The position numbers and the translations under genes were made by a program. A DNA stretch of 60,000 bases, taken from assembly GCF_964355755.1 (NCBI RefSeq), contig NC_092671.1, forward strand, positions 3,981,001 through 4,041,000, in the 5' to 3' direction. The DNA comes from Antedon mediterranea (lineage: Eukaryota > Echinodermata > Crinoidea > Comatulida > Antedonidae). The notes below the pieces were generated by a model. The model was not told the origin of the DNA, ran no database searches, and saw only the letters and a list, made by a program, of their open reading frames with translations. This document shows, one piece after another, positions 25,401 to 37,488 of the stretch. The stretch's first letter is position 1. The number at the start of each line of letters is the position of its first letter.

Positions 25401-27928
25401 CCAGGTTATTTGATTACATATGATTCGTGACGTCATGTTTTTACATTAGCATTTAATTTATTTCAAGCATGAGTAAACATGCTTAATATAATTATAACAT
25501 TTAATATACAATTTCACCTCTAAACATGATAAAAACGGGTTTCCTTTATATTGTAGGCCTAAATTGTTACTTTAATAACACTGTAATGTAGCTTCGGTGT
25601 GCTTAGCTAGGTATGTGGTATGGCTTGGCAGGTGAGACGGCTCACCCCGGTTTAAACCCAATGAACGCCGGCAGGTAATGGGGTCGCTGAACGGCCTAAT
25701 GGTGGGTGTCTTTTGTGGCACTTGCTAGTCGCATACCTTACAATTTATACCACTATTTGAAACATTTCCATCGTTTTCAACTTAAACATATTTGTGTCGT
25801 GTTTAATTTTCCTTAGAAGATTTTTCGTTTAACATGATACGGGATCGTTTTTGATGTTCGTGACTTTGCTGATGATTCGTTTATGACGTATCCAAAAAAA
25901 AAAATAAACGACCTCGTGAAACACGGTTTAATACCATAATAAATTAATATTTTAAGTTTAAAACCAATGAAAAGTCAAAGAGAACGTTGAATCCAAAATT
26001 TGGAAAGTTCAAATATGAAAGTTCAATGCACGAAAAAAAATGTATTGATTTTCTCAATAATAATAATGTAACATTGTTTACGTAATATTATAGTACCCCT
26101 ATTTAGGGGACACCTCATGGTATCTTATAATATTGATTTTATTTTGGGGGCTGGTGGTTCGTATATACTGAATAAAATCTCTCATTGTAGAGAACTAGCA
26201 ACTTACTTAACATTGAGTTAATCAAATTGTATTACGATTTTGTTTCAGGGTGCCGAGAAACAGCGTTCGTAAACGCAATAACGAGCGCAGCCGTGGCTCA
26301 TTCGATCGCCAGAGCTTGCAGCGACGGATCTATGGAATCATGTTCATGTGATTACAATAATAACAATGCAATAATTAAAGAGAAGGGAGAATGGCAATGG
26401 GGAGGATGCAGTGATAACGCACAGTTTGGAAAGACGTTCTCGAAGAAGTTCGTTGATGCCGGAGAAAAGGGAAAAGATCTACGGTTTCTCATAAATCTAC
26501 ATAATAATGAAGCCGGAAGAAGGGTAAGATATTTTGACGTCATTATCTTCTGTTTCCAGTAGTAATACAATCGTCATTATCATTTCGTCATCACCACTAT
26601 CAGCCTCGCATCGGCACCTTTACTAATATCATTGTCATCCACCGTCACAGCGGTAATTTCATTATCCCAATGACAATTTCATTATCCCATTGACAATGTC
26701 ATTACCCCATTGAAAATGTCATTACCCCAGTGACAATTTCATTATCCCAGTGAAAATTTCATTATTCGAATGGATGGCAATGTCATTATCCCAGTGACAA
26801 TTTCATTATCCTGAGTGACAATTCCATTATCCCAGTAACAATGTCATTACCCCAGTGACAATTCCATTATCCCATAATGTCATTATCTCAGTGACAATTT
26901 CATGATCACATTTACATCCTCTGCAACATCCTTACCACACTGTGAACGACCTATAAGTTAAGTTTGCGTGGTGTGATGTGTGCGTAAGCGCATCTCAGCT
27001 AATCACAATCTATTAGTTCAGGATGTTTATGTTTTACACAGCATAACTTTTAATTTATTGTCGTCTCGCAAATTACTAAACATGTAAACAAACAAACCTA
27101 CACACTTGGCCCCTTGCAGTTTATGGCCGTTTTACGTTCCAAATTGATTGGGGCAATGTTGATCTTTGAAAGGTTAGCATGGTATTTGCATTCGTCCACC
27201 ACTCAGCTTGGCTGACCTCTTGGTCAAATACCACCTCCATGGTGTGTTAATCAAAGGTGCGACCGTTGTGGATAATTAAAAGCGATAGGCCAATCTAAAG
27301 TAATTTACAAATAGGCCTAGTTCAATTCCGACAAAGCTGAATCAACATTATGATTGGGAATGAACTCAATGTATCGTTTAATTAGAAGATTTTTGATACA
27401 TTTAAATTTATAATGAGGATATTCTCATATTTCTTTCAGACGATCGTCTCCGAGATGAAGCACGAGTGTAAATGTCATGGAATGTCTGGTAGCTGCACCA
27501 TCAAAACCTGCTGGATGCGTTTACCGACCTTCAGAAAAGTCGGCGAAATATTTAAAGACCGGTTTGACGGGGCATCACGTGTAGCAATTAGCAACTCCGG
27601 CAACCGTAACAACGGAAACACGGTAAAGAATCTGCAACCCAGCAACCCTAGCCACAAACCAGCCACTAAACGGGATTTAGTTTATTATGAAGATTCGCCC
27701 GACTTTTGCGGGACTGGTAACGGACGACTAGGAGAATTTAACACGAGTGGACGAGAATGCAATGCTACGTCGATAGGTCTTGACGGATGCGAACTAATGT
27801 GTTGTGGGCGGGGATATAGCACAGAAGTTGTTACAATAACGGAACGATGTAGTTGTACTTTTCACTGGTGCTGTGAAGTCAAATGTAAAGAGTGTTCGAC
27901 GGTTAAAGAAGTTAATAAATGTTTGTGA
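22417..27928 (+). CDS. Wnt1: Wnt1 secreted glycoprotein ligand (4 exons, 374 aa)
   Basis: Secreted, lipid-modified ligand for Frizzled/LRP receptors. Exons: 22417-22508, 24935-25203, 26249-26523, 27440-27928; GT-AG introns of phase 2, 1 and 0; 1125 nt including TGA. The chosen ATG opens a short hydrophobic signal peptide ([11 protein letters not shown]) and is followed within 30 codons by the Wnt1/Wnt6-type KWWGIA junction. Diagnostic Wnt1 features are [14 protein letters not shown] without the two N-terminal cysteines found in Wnt6 and Wnt10, [54 protein letters not shown] (acylated Ser), [21 protein letters not shown] and the C-terminal FHWCCEVKC. It has 23 cysteines. The usual CNCTF sequon near the C terminus is CSCTF here, so that glycosylation site is lost; NTS and NAT sequons remain. 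It lies head-on to Wnt6. Confidence 0.97.
23653..23687. repeat. (AT)n followed by a C14 run in Wnt1 intron 1
   Basis: A short AT dinucleotide tract, then 14 consecutive C at 23674-23687. The length of such runs is error-prone in assemblies. Confidence 0.85.
24653..24680. repeat. (AT)n microsatellite in Wnt1 intron 1
   Basis: About 13 AT dinucleotides, ending directly against a GTAGGCCTAT word. Confidence 0.9.
25585..25740. mobile_element. Possible SINE-like segment in Wnt1 intron 2
   Basis: GGCAGGTGAGACGGCTCACC, then CCGGTTTAAACCC at about 25628-25660, contains a small hairpin and a B-box-like word. The G+C-rich block (to about 25720) contrasts with the intron. The evidence is compositional and weak. 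Confidence 0.25.
26640..26905. repeat. ~18-20-bp tandem repeat array in Wnt1 intron 3
   Basis: More than ten copies of a unit close to CATTATCCCAGTGACAATTT, with variants (ACCCC for ATCCC, AATGT for AATTT). It starts about 115 bp after the exon 3 donor. Confidence 0.85.
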
Positions 27929-28743
27929 TACCAAAAAAAAAAACAAATCCCTAAAAAATACACCAAAGTATTTCTTTGCTCTATATATTATTTAATTTTC
28001 CGCTGATATTTTTCGAAAAAAAAATTTTAAATTTTATGTCTAATATATGTATATGTATGTATATATGATTGTAATATGTTTAATTATCAAATAATAAAAT
28101 AAATGTTACCATTTGTCAGGTAACAAACCTACATTTTGTTGTTGAATATTGCATTATGTGTATCCCTCTGGCAGGAAAATAGTGTTATTAGGCCTAATGT
28201 AAGTAAGTAATTATAAATGGTACGCGCAGAGTATGCGCGTACGTGACGGATAAATTACTTATCTTCCATCAACATCATCATTTTAAGAGTCCACGTCATC
28301 AGTGACGTCATCATTTGAAGAGGCTACTTCGTCACATCAGTAAATTGTAAAAGGTACAACTCCCTGGTAACTTTCCATCCTCCTCATAATCATCATCATT
28401 ATCATACGGTAATCATTGGAATCAAACTTTGTTTGTATGGCCGTCTTCATCATCTCTCATGATTACGGAATTTATCAGCTGCCCTAACCGACTACTAACC
28501 CAGAAAATGAGCGTATGACAAAACAAAACAATAGAGCACATATTAATTTAAATATATAAATATATTTTGAATCACTGTACATAAATATTACATCTTATGG
28601 AATAAAATCAAGTTTTTTTGCTATTTCAAGTATCTTTTGCTGACGTGACAATATTAAATCGCCTTGTTTGCTTGCATTTCTTATTTTATGCGCGGCAAAA
28701 CCACAAATATGTACCAAAAATGCCTCCCCTAGCCAGAGTAACC
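27929..28743. other. Convergent 3' interval between Wnt1 and Wnt6
   Basis: Only about 0.8 kb separates the two stop codons. Overlapping AATAAA signals for Wnt1 lie at 28093-28098 and 28098-28103. A perfect 8-bp inverted repeat, TACGCGCA (28221-28228) and TGCGCGTA (28234-28241) with a 5-base loop, sits between the genes. I did not find a clear AATAAA for Wnt6 on the minus strand, so its transcript end is not placed. Confidence 0.55.
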
Positions 28744-31700
28744 CTAGCTGTACCCATTGCATCGACTGATAGTAACGTTTTTACTACATATATCACATTC
28801 CACGACACAGCACCACTTAAACCTGCATCGACAGTGATAAGTTCGATTCACAATTTCGTCCGTGTAACCTCGATTACAACACATAATCTGACATCCCTCC
28901 ACGCCGTCTGAGGTACTGTTGCATACCCGATGGGCCGTACCAATAGACCCCACTTTCCGGTCAGGTACACAAAAATTAGGCGATTCTACTGAATATACTA
29001 AGTCTGTAATCGTCGGCGCCTTTATTGTAGACCCGGCAGCTAGGAGGTTCTTTCCATTATTTGCGCCTGTAACTTTGATGGCACCGTTGAACAACTCTTT
29101 CAGACGATAGCCAACATCCCGAAAAACAGGCATTCGTTTCCAGCATGTTTTCAAACTGCATGTTCCGGATAGACCATGACATTTACATTCTTCCCGCATG
29201 TGTAGTTTGACAGCCTAAAAATATATAGATCAAAACGAAAACTTATAAATTATACATAGCTTATGTTAGTTTTTGCACTTTGATGCACTTTGATGCTCGA
29301 AGTAGGTTGACAAAATAAAGCCCTTGTCTTATTCTATGGTAAATAAAATCAATTTATTTGAATTGTTTCTGATGATTTACTGTATGTACATTCAATTTGA
29401 ATTGCATGTCACGCGAAACATACTAGCAATGTAACACAGATGATTCTGTCAATGATATATATAAACGTTTTTATGTTCTCTGATGACGCATTAAAGCGTT
29501 TGTATATGACGTGTCTACCAATGTGTCAACGATCCCATTAAACCCCGTAAGATCACGAGTAAATTTTAGAACCTACCTATCTACTTTAGTTTTAGTTCAT
29601 TTGTATGTAAACTTATTTTCTGTCAAACAGAAGTTTAAGATGGATTGATGATTGAAGAAACGCCAAGTGACTCGTCTACGCTATCACACGTACTACGAAT
29701 ACCAAGAAGTACGCGCGTTCGAGCACATTCGACATTAATTTCTCTTTCTATTTTTTAGTAGAGGCTATACAGAACAAATCAGTTTTGCTTTAAACCAATG
29801 TTTTGACGTAGTGGGCCATTTATTCCGCTGGATAATTACATGTTATCACCGCTCTCGCTTAATTTAAACAAAATCATGAATTATCGGATTCAGAGTAGTT
29901 TAAAAGAAATATATGTAATTAATAGCAAATGGAGGCTGACGGATGGCACTAACACGCGTATGTTTCCTAATTTTCATTTCTTATTGACTTGTAATTTACG
30001 ATAATTCACTGTTTTGACCTTTCTAATTACTTAACGCAAAGCAGAATTCACATAATAAGTGATGACGGTACAAATGCCCGCAACATTTGACGCGCGCGTT
30101 CTTACCATAATAACGCGTTTTGTTCGCGCGCGTTCTTATCCTGATAATAAATAGTATCTACTACATACTGTGGTCTGTAACTGTACTACTACTTTGGTGG
30201 TATTTTTGGTTAATATACGTATTTCATGGTTATATGTAAAGTTATTATATAGGACAGGAACAGACGAACCGTGAAGTTACTACAAGGAATTGGTGAAACC
30301 AGACAGTAGTTGGTTCTATGTTTTACCCCAGTTAAATTGCATCTTGTTTGCTGGTTGATTTACAGTGCTTCGACATCGATAAAGATTTTACAAGGACACG
30401 AATAAAAAAAAAAACCTCACTTTACAGAATGACATGATGTAACGATGCTTTGTAAAAGTGTAGATACATTATTTTATTTTGAATTATAAGGGTCATTTAG
30501 CCAACTGCTATTATTTGTTAATATTAAATTTACAATTAATTTTTTTTTTTCTCAATTAAGAAGATTGAGATTATTTTGTTTGGCTCAAATTGATTATTAA
30601 ATATTTATTTGTTTATTCATATTCAAGTCAAATTAAATTGTAATGATTCTGAATTGCATGAACATCGGATGCCTACGAATTTATGAGATGGCGTTTACAT
30701 GCTAATGAAAATTATACGCGCACGTTCAAACCCTGGTGAATCAAATACACGCGCGTTCAAACCCCGGTGAAACATGTACGCGCGCGTTCTAAACTTGAGG
30801 AAACATGTACGCGTGCAATACACTGTGTTTCTCAGACAATATGATGTAGGGCCTACCATTTTTCATGGCGTGGTGGATTTAAAACATTCTTAACAAATAC
30901 ATACAACTTGTTTCGGAGGATCTGAGATACTGTTGGAATTGTTTTATATTATGTGTCTTTTACGTAGGTAAATCATGTTTTATAGACAATTTACGAGTGA
31001 TAGCAGTTCATGCAGAAATAGGAAGTAATCAACATAAGTCGAAATCTCATTTGTTTATACAACAACCAGACTGTCTTTTTCTCTTTTTTATTATAGTGAT
31101 TTATTAAGTTGAGTAGTGTCCAACTATTTCAAAGGCCCCTACGCTGTACTGTATTTCTTTTTGCTTGGATGTTAAATCATAGTCGACAGTCGCACGCAGC
31201 CTGTCGTTTAGTAGCTCGTTCGTTTCAAGCTACATGTTTTTATACATGTCTATCTCTTTCAGTTTATTTTCTGTTGACTACCATGTGGTTACTTACAGGA
31301 ATCATAAATCTGAATTATGTCTTGTACATCGCATAAAACCTATGTGTACGTGCTTTATAAATGTTATTTCGTTCTTGAAGAACATTTTGAAATTTAGGAT
31401 TTGGTTAAACCAGAAAATGTAGAAATAATGAATCACCAAGATTATATTTTAACTGCGTATTAATACTATACTTACAAGTCTTCCAGCTTCGTTGTTATGT
31501 TGCGTAATCAATGATTTTATATCACTCCGCCTTTTTTCTTGTGTGTCAATAAATTCAATAGATTTTATATAACCAAAATTGACATTATCACCGCAGCCTC
31601 CCCACAGCCAGGTGGCGTTTTTTGCCTCTTCCATAATACTATTGCTCGAGTTGTCGCAGCCACATTGTAACAGACTACCAGAGCTACACGCTGCCGTAAT

Positions 31701-34700
31701 TTGGTAGGTGACTCCGGCGGACGTAATGGCATTAGCGAACGCCGTTTCTCGCGTGTCTGTAACAAAAAAATACATTATTATACGAAAATGGTTATTTACA
31801 CACTTCAATCTTTGTTCCCTCTTTTTTACCCAACCGAACGCTCAATCGCGTCGTGATTGGTACTTAAGCTTGGTTCCCATTAGAACGTAACGCAAGGACG
31901 TAAACGCAACGCAAGCGTTTTAACCAATGACAAGCGAAGTTATAGACAGTTAGCAATCACAAGCGAATGAGACATCGCTTGTGATTGGTCAATTCACTTG
32001 CGTTGCCGTTACGTCCTTGTGTTGCGTCGCTAGTGGGAACCACGCTTCACAGTGACCTTACGCCCTTGCGTTGCATCCACATGGAAACCAAGCGTAGTAC
32101 GAGAGATTTTAAAATGTTATGAATTATTACCATATTGTATTTGTTATGTTTTCGATATTGATGTTTGCATTTATTTCTTTTCTCTTCTCTATTTTAAATG
32201 ATTTTGAATTGAACAAAAATCTCTTGATTTTTAAAATTCTTGTCAGTGCAAAGCTTAATACTGTATGATGATGATGATGATGTAATTACTATAAATAAGT
32301 TTTTCAAACGCATAGTTTATTTTTTTCGAAATTCTGCACATTTTGATTACCTTGTTTTCTGTAACAAATCGATGCTTCTTTGAGAAGTGAAATAAATTCA
32401 ACCGCCACGTATCACATTCCCCCACCCATAACATATTCAGTGACACTCAAAATACAAACACTAATTTATTTAAACCATATGTCTAAATATTAGTCCCGAT
32501 GTTAGTACCTCTACAGTAATGTATTTAAACGTTTTACTTGATATACGATAATCGTTTTTATATGGACAGATGTAATTGTTTCTGTCAACGTTGTAGGCCG
32601 TGTGATTGCACCTGGAAACGTATATTTCATCGCTTGCCGTCATTTCTGCTTCACCTTGTTGTAAGCAAGGTCCTTGTTTTGGCCTAGCAATTAGTTAGCC
32701 ATGTTCCTAATGTGTTACATGATGCTACTTGTTTATTTAATGCCTGTAGGAAATGGTATGTAACATACACGTCGCGTTATAATAGTACCGGTATATATGT
32801 TTAATTTAAACACAACATTAACTTTGTGTTGAACTTGACTAACACTCCCGAAACCGGACTTCGGTCCGTAATTAATGTAAAAAAAACTCCTCATTAGTCC
32901 TTTGTTCTAAATAGGCCTACTTCAATATTCATAAGAACATTTTACCTATTTTATAAAACGTATAACTCTATTACAGGGCCACCTCCAGGACCCAACAAAG
33001 AGTGTCCCATTGGGCGTGTCATCTGAGGGGTTGGTTGATTGTATTGAAACATATCGCCCATTTTTCGTTTTACTGGAAACTGTTCCCTTAATAGAATTGT
33101 CCCTTGAATAGAGGTGTCCCAAAGGATACGTTTTTTTCTGTGTACTGTATGGATAAATTAAATGACATCGACCATATTATTTTGTGCCTATCATTGCCAT
33201 TATTTATCAATGTACGGAAAACCTTTCATGCGACTGTGTATTTAGGATCCAAATTACAAAAAAACCAACAACCCAGTTGGGAATTACAGCTCTTGGTGAG
33301 TTATGATAGTAGATATCTTACGGCATAAAGGGATCAGAGCATTCCGACTAATGCCCCGCTGCTTTCCGACTTATGCTTAGGTATTTTTCAATCGGTTCAG
33401 CGCCACATCGTGTCCATTTCAATTTTGAGTCTTCAGTTTTATATTGATATTATATTTCATTTTGCAGACTTCCTTTCAAGCTGCAAGGTAAAGAAAAGAA
33501 ACAGTTTCCTAGACTGTAACTTAATAGGACAACATAAAAAGATACACATCTGAAATATTGTATTAAAATTCATTTCAATTTACGAAAATACAACGCAATA
33601 CAATCTTTATCCTTTTTTTAAATGCACGATTATAATTTTAGTCGCAAACCTGTAATATTTTATCATCCGATTAACTAATACTGTAAATAAAAGATAATCG
33701 TATTGTTCGTTAAAACTTCGTCGGAATGATATTGTTCTTCTCACCAGGCGAAAAGGAAGTCAGATATCGGAGGTTTTGATACACCTGGTGTCTAAGTTTC
33801 TAATTCCTCTACTTTTCCCTTGACATCTGGGCAACTTTTCAACTACCTTTCCGATTGTGGTTTCGATTTTCTAGTGATTTATGTTATGGGAATAGGCTAG
33901 GTTCATAATTTTTTAACTCACTTTTTTTTGTAAAGTCTTTATGCCATGAAATAAGGCCCTAACCATAAAACAAAGTGTAACATTTAAACCTGCCTGTGGA
34001 CAATTTACTACTTCTTGCCAATATATAAAATTTACAGTTTGTTGTAAATTATAAGTCATTGTTAGTGATTTTTTTTCTATGTTCCTACCTGTTTGTCATA
34101 ATGCAACAGATTTGAGCTTTGCCATTTGTGTCCCGTGTATGTTGGTCTATTACCTTTCTCCTTGTTACTCCTGTCATCGCATCAATAATATTTTGATTTA
34201 CAAGCAGTTGGTGAGTTGTTGGTAGGACCTCACCAATAGAAATGTTTAAGCAAACCGGATGTTTGTGATTCAATTTTAATAGCATTGGGCTAAGTCATAC
34301 GGTACTCGTGGATTTAAAATTCATTTACTTGTTTCTGTATTTTTAAATCGAGTTTAGGCTTAACTCTATCGTATTATTACAATATTTGATACTCGCTGGT
34401 TTCTATAATAGGACACATTCCAAATACTTGTTTACAGTTAGTAATGTCTATCAGATCTTCTAAACTGTTGCGTTCGTTCATCAATATTGTAAAATTATTA
34501 CCATCTTTGACTACTAAAGGCTAATTTGGTTCTGTGGGCAGCAGCAAGTGGTGGTAGTGTGTTTGCAACACCAGTGTAGTGGTGGCATCCACAGTTGTGT
34601 TGGTAATCAAAGTTGTGTAGTGGTGCTAATCATAATTGTAATGATGATAATCATAACTGAGTAGTGCAGTGGTGACGTCATAGTTGTGTAGTGGTAGCTA

Positions 34701-37385
34701 TCATAGTTGTGTAGTGGTGACATCATAGTTGTGTAGTGGTAGCTATCATAGTTGTGTAGTGGTAGCTATCATAGTTGTGTAGTGGTGACATCATAGTTGT
34801 GTAGTGGTAGCTATCATAGTTGTGTAGTGGTAGCTATCATAGTTGTGTAGTGGTGACATCATAGTTGTGTAGTGGTAGCTATCATAGTTGTGTAGTGGTA
34901 GCTATCATAGTTGTGTAGTGATAGCTATCATAGTTGTGTAGTGGTGACATCATAGTTGTGTAGTGGTAGCTATCATTGTGTAGTGGTGACATCATAGTTG
35001 TGTAGTGGTAGCAATCATAGTGGTAATTATACATGTTTAGTGGTGGTATTTCACTTGTAATGGTGGTAATCCTACTATTGTACTAATGGCATTTCAGTTG
35101 TGGAATGAAGATATTTAACTAACAATAAAATGTCCAGTGGCGATGATGAGACAATGGTAATGATGATGAATGTGTAGTTAGTTATGGTATAAACTGCTAC
35201 CGGTACCGGTACCGGTCATTGTGCTCGCTATCTCTGTAGAAGATCAACAACAAACCTTGTAAAAGAACTTTGCCTAGTGACGTAGTTGTGCAGTTCCACT
35301 TCCACAGCTTCATCTGAAAGCGGCATTCTCCAAGACCTTGCACTTTAGAACCAAGCAATGCCTCTTCTATTATTTCTGGTTCTTTATTACACAGATCTTG
35401 CTGCTTACCAGTTAACCGCCTTGCCTTTCGACATATCCTACTTTGATCAAATGTCAGTGGACTTCCTACAGCCCTAGGCAATTTAACAAAACAAATAATT
35501 AATAATGTCAACATTTGTATACAGATTAATGTATTTTCCAAATAATGGAAAGTAGGCTACATTTACTAACTCCAAATAAAAAGGAAAAACTACCTGATAG
35601 TATTACATTTGTGAAAAAGTGCATGTAACAACACATTTTATACACCTAATTTTTGAATTAACAAAATGTATTTCGAAGTTAAATTTCTATTTCAAAAGAA
35701 TTTAATTTTTGTTCTATACTATATTATATTTGTTCTATATTATATTTGTTTATGTTAGTAAATATTCTTTGTTATTTTGAAGCTTCAAAATCTCGAATAT
35801 TTTTGAAAATTCTAAACTCATTAGCTATTTTAGATATTTAAGAAGGAATATTAATATTCATATAATAGAAATTTTAAAATTTGCTTTTCAAAAATAATTG
35901 TCAGATCTGATAAGTATAAAAGTATGCATGGCACACTAACAACCGATATACAAAAGAAATCTGATATGATGGTTAAACAGATAAGACAGTCCTTGGAAAA
36001 CTAAAGTGCAAATTCTCTTTCCCGTAAATATATTTAAATATATGGTTATTAACGTCACAAAGAGACATAAAAGTTACGCGCGCGTTTAAACATTGAAGAA
36101 AATTATAGGGTTTACACGCGCGCGTCTAAATTCTAATTGAAATTATATGGTTCTTTGTACGCGCGTGTCAAAATGCTGATTGGAATGATATAGTTTTTTG
36201 TACGCGCGCGTTCCAACGGTGAAAAAAATATGTTAACTTATGAATTCGTTAGCACATTAGACCGAGCCATGTAAAGTGCTTTATGTCTGTCTATTCACAC
36301 GGTACATTATTGCATTAGTAGATTAACGTTATTTAAACACAAAATAAATCCTTAAATCAATATCGTAACCATTTGAAAGTAATCCAATTTCAAAAATATC
36401 TTACTAATCTCCCAACTTCTAATTTATAGATTTTGTATTCGATTGCAACAAATGTTATTTTCCCATCGCTTTCTACGTCTTTAAGATTTATTTTTCGAAA
36501 GGTAATGTGTTTAGTCAGCTATGTTTGAGTTTATGATTTGTATTCGTAACGTTATAAATAAACAGATTTTGAGAGAAACATTGTCAATCATGTTGACAAT
36601 CGTTTCTACATACGTGTCGTTATTATGATTACCAGTCAATAAAACACGAATAAAATAGTTTTTTTACTAGGCAAAATTTGACCTGTCGTCAGATTAAATG
36701 AAAATAAATTTAACCCGCAAAGTTTAGAGTAATACGTACGCACCATTTTTTACAGCGCGTTTTTATAGAATACATACAAATCAATACTCAATACAGGCCA
36801 CTACTACAATAGCTTATTATGTTAAATGTATTTTATAAATTTATTGGAAAGTCTCCTATTCGGATAAATAGGGTTATTTAATGCACATCTTTAAACAAGA
36901 AAAATATCTTACAAAAAACGCCCCTCTACTTTTTGACGTAACAGTTTTAAAGATATATTTTCCCCCTAAAAAATATATATTTTTTAAATTCTTTTTGGAA
37001 TATGCCATTTTAATGTCACATAATAGCTATTCACTTTGACCCTTTAAAAACACAACATGCAGTTTGAATTGTATAGGGTTATTATACAAACTACATATCC
37101 TTGCATAAACATTAAAGAATCATTTGATTCAGCTGTGTACGTTTCTGGCCAAATCTTACATTCACTTATCATATAACGGTAAAAAACAATTAATGTCACC
37201 ATCATGGTTAGGCCTAAACTAAAAGTATACGTATATATTATTCTAATAATACTACATTTTGCACAAAAGATAATGCGAAACGTATAATAATACGATAAAT
37301 ACACAACTTACCACCAAAGTCCAGTTGCACTCAACGGATGGGTAAAAAGTAACGCCAAACTCAGAACAATGTTCCTAAATTTCAT
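28744..37385 (-). CDS. Wnt6: Wnt6 secreted glycoprotein ligand (4 exons, 347 aa)
   Basis: Secreted Wnt ligand. Exons in transcription order: 37385-37312, 35473-35256, 31756-31476, 29214-28744; intron phases 2, 1 and 0; 1044 nt with stop. Exon 1 encodes a signal peptide (KFRNIVLSLALLFTHPLSA) ending at the WW codons. Exon 2 opens AVGSPLTFDQSRICRKARRL, the hallmark N terminus of Wnt6, with the Wnt6-type KQQDLC. Exon 3 carries DTRETAFANAITSAGVT, LLQCGC, WLWGGCGDNVNFG and HNNEAGRL. Exon 4 has CKCHGLSGTC (acylated Ser), TCWKRMPVFRDVG, TDLVYSVESPNFC and the cysteine-rich end. It has 24 cysteines and several N-x-S/T sequons. The usual RRWNC is WKWNC here, and three residues follow the last Cys-Asn pair. 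It is transcribed opposite to Wnt1 and Wnt10. Confidence 0.96.
29710..30135. repeat. Isolated and paired CG-rich core words (TACGCGCGCGTTC family)
   Basis: TACGCGCGTTC at 29710-29720, ACGCGCGCGTTC at 30090-30101 and TCGCGCGCGTTC at 30124-30135, in Wnt6 intron 3. The last two are 34 bp apart. They belong with the arrays at 30715, 36075, 40335, 41752, 51393 and 53501. Confidence 0.6.
30715..30820. repeat. CG-core array (4 copies) in Wnt6 intron 3
   Basis: Cores begin near 30715 (TACGCGCACGTTCAAAC), 30746 (CACGCGCGTTCAAAC), 30777 (TACGCGCGCGTTCTAAAC) and 30808 (TACGCGTGC). Spacing is about 31 bp, shorter than in the other arrays. Spacers carry GGTGAA or GAGGAAACATG words. Confidence 0.75.
31868..32096. 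mobile_element. MITE-like element with GGTTCCCA terminal inverted repeats
   Basis: The left end AAGCTTGGTTCCCATTAG, then CAAGGACGTAA, is matched in reverse complement at about 31995-32047 (TTACGTCCTTG, then CTAGTGGGAACCACGCTT). A partial second right end follows (CCTTGCGTTGCATCCACATG, then GAAACCAAGCG, to about 32096). The interior has CAATCACAAGCGA and its complement. It lies just upstream (in gene orientation) of Wnt6 exon 3. Confidence 0.65.
32965..33125. mobile_element. MITE-like copy, CTCTATTAAGGGGACAC family
   Basis: The left end CTCTATTACAGGGCCACCTC and the right end CCCTTGAATAGAGGTGTCCC are imperfect reverse complements. GGACCCAACAAA near the left end also occurs in the copy at 2397-2560. 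It lies in Wnt6 intron 2. Confidence 0.5.
34600..35030. repeat. 22/23-bp tandem array in Wnt6 intron 2
   Basis: About 15-17 units built on CATAGTTGTGTAGTGGT, followed by either GACAT (type A) or AGCTAT (type B). The order from about 34670 is largely A-B-B, a higher-order pattern. It ends about 230 bp from Wnt6 exon 2 on the downstream side. Confidence 0.9.
36075..36217. repeat. CG-core array (4 copies, 40-43 bp spacing) in Wnt6 intron 1
   Basis: Cores begin at 36075 (TACGCGCGCGTTTAAAC), 36115 (CACGCGCGCGTCTAAAT), 36158 (TACGCGCGTGTCAAAAT) and 36201 (TACGCGCGCGTTCCAAC). Spacers share TGAAATTATA(T)GG-type words. It lies about 0.6 kb upstream of exon 2 in the gene. Confidence 0.85.
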
Positions 37386-37488
37386 GTTTACGACACTGAC
37401 AACATTAGTGTAATCTTCTATACATAAATAACAATGTTTTTTTCTAATATTTACACTCCAAAATTGTACTTTCTAACGTAGGCTGTAC

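Noticed and set aside
34600-35030. Regular short repeats resembling a CRISPR array
   Set aside because: There are no unique spacers: the units abut each other and differ only in a short suffix. This is a eukaryotic minisatellite in an intron.
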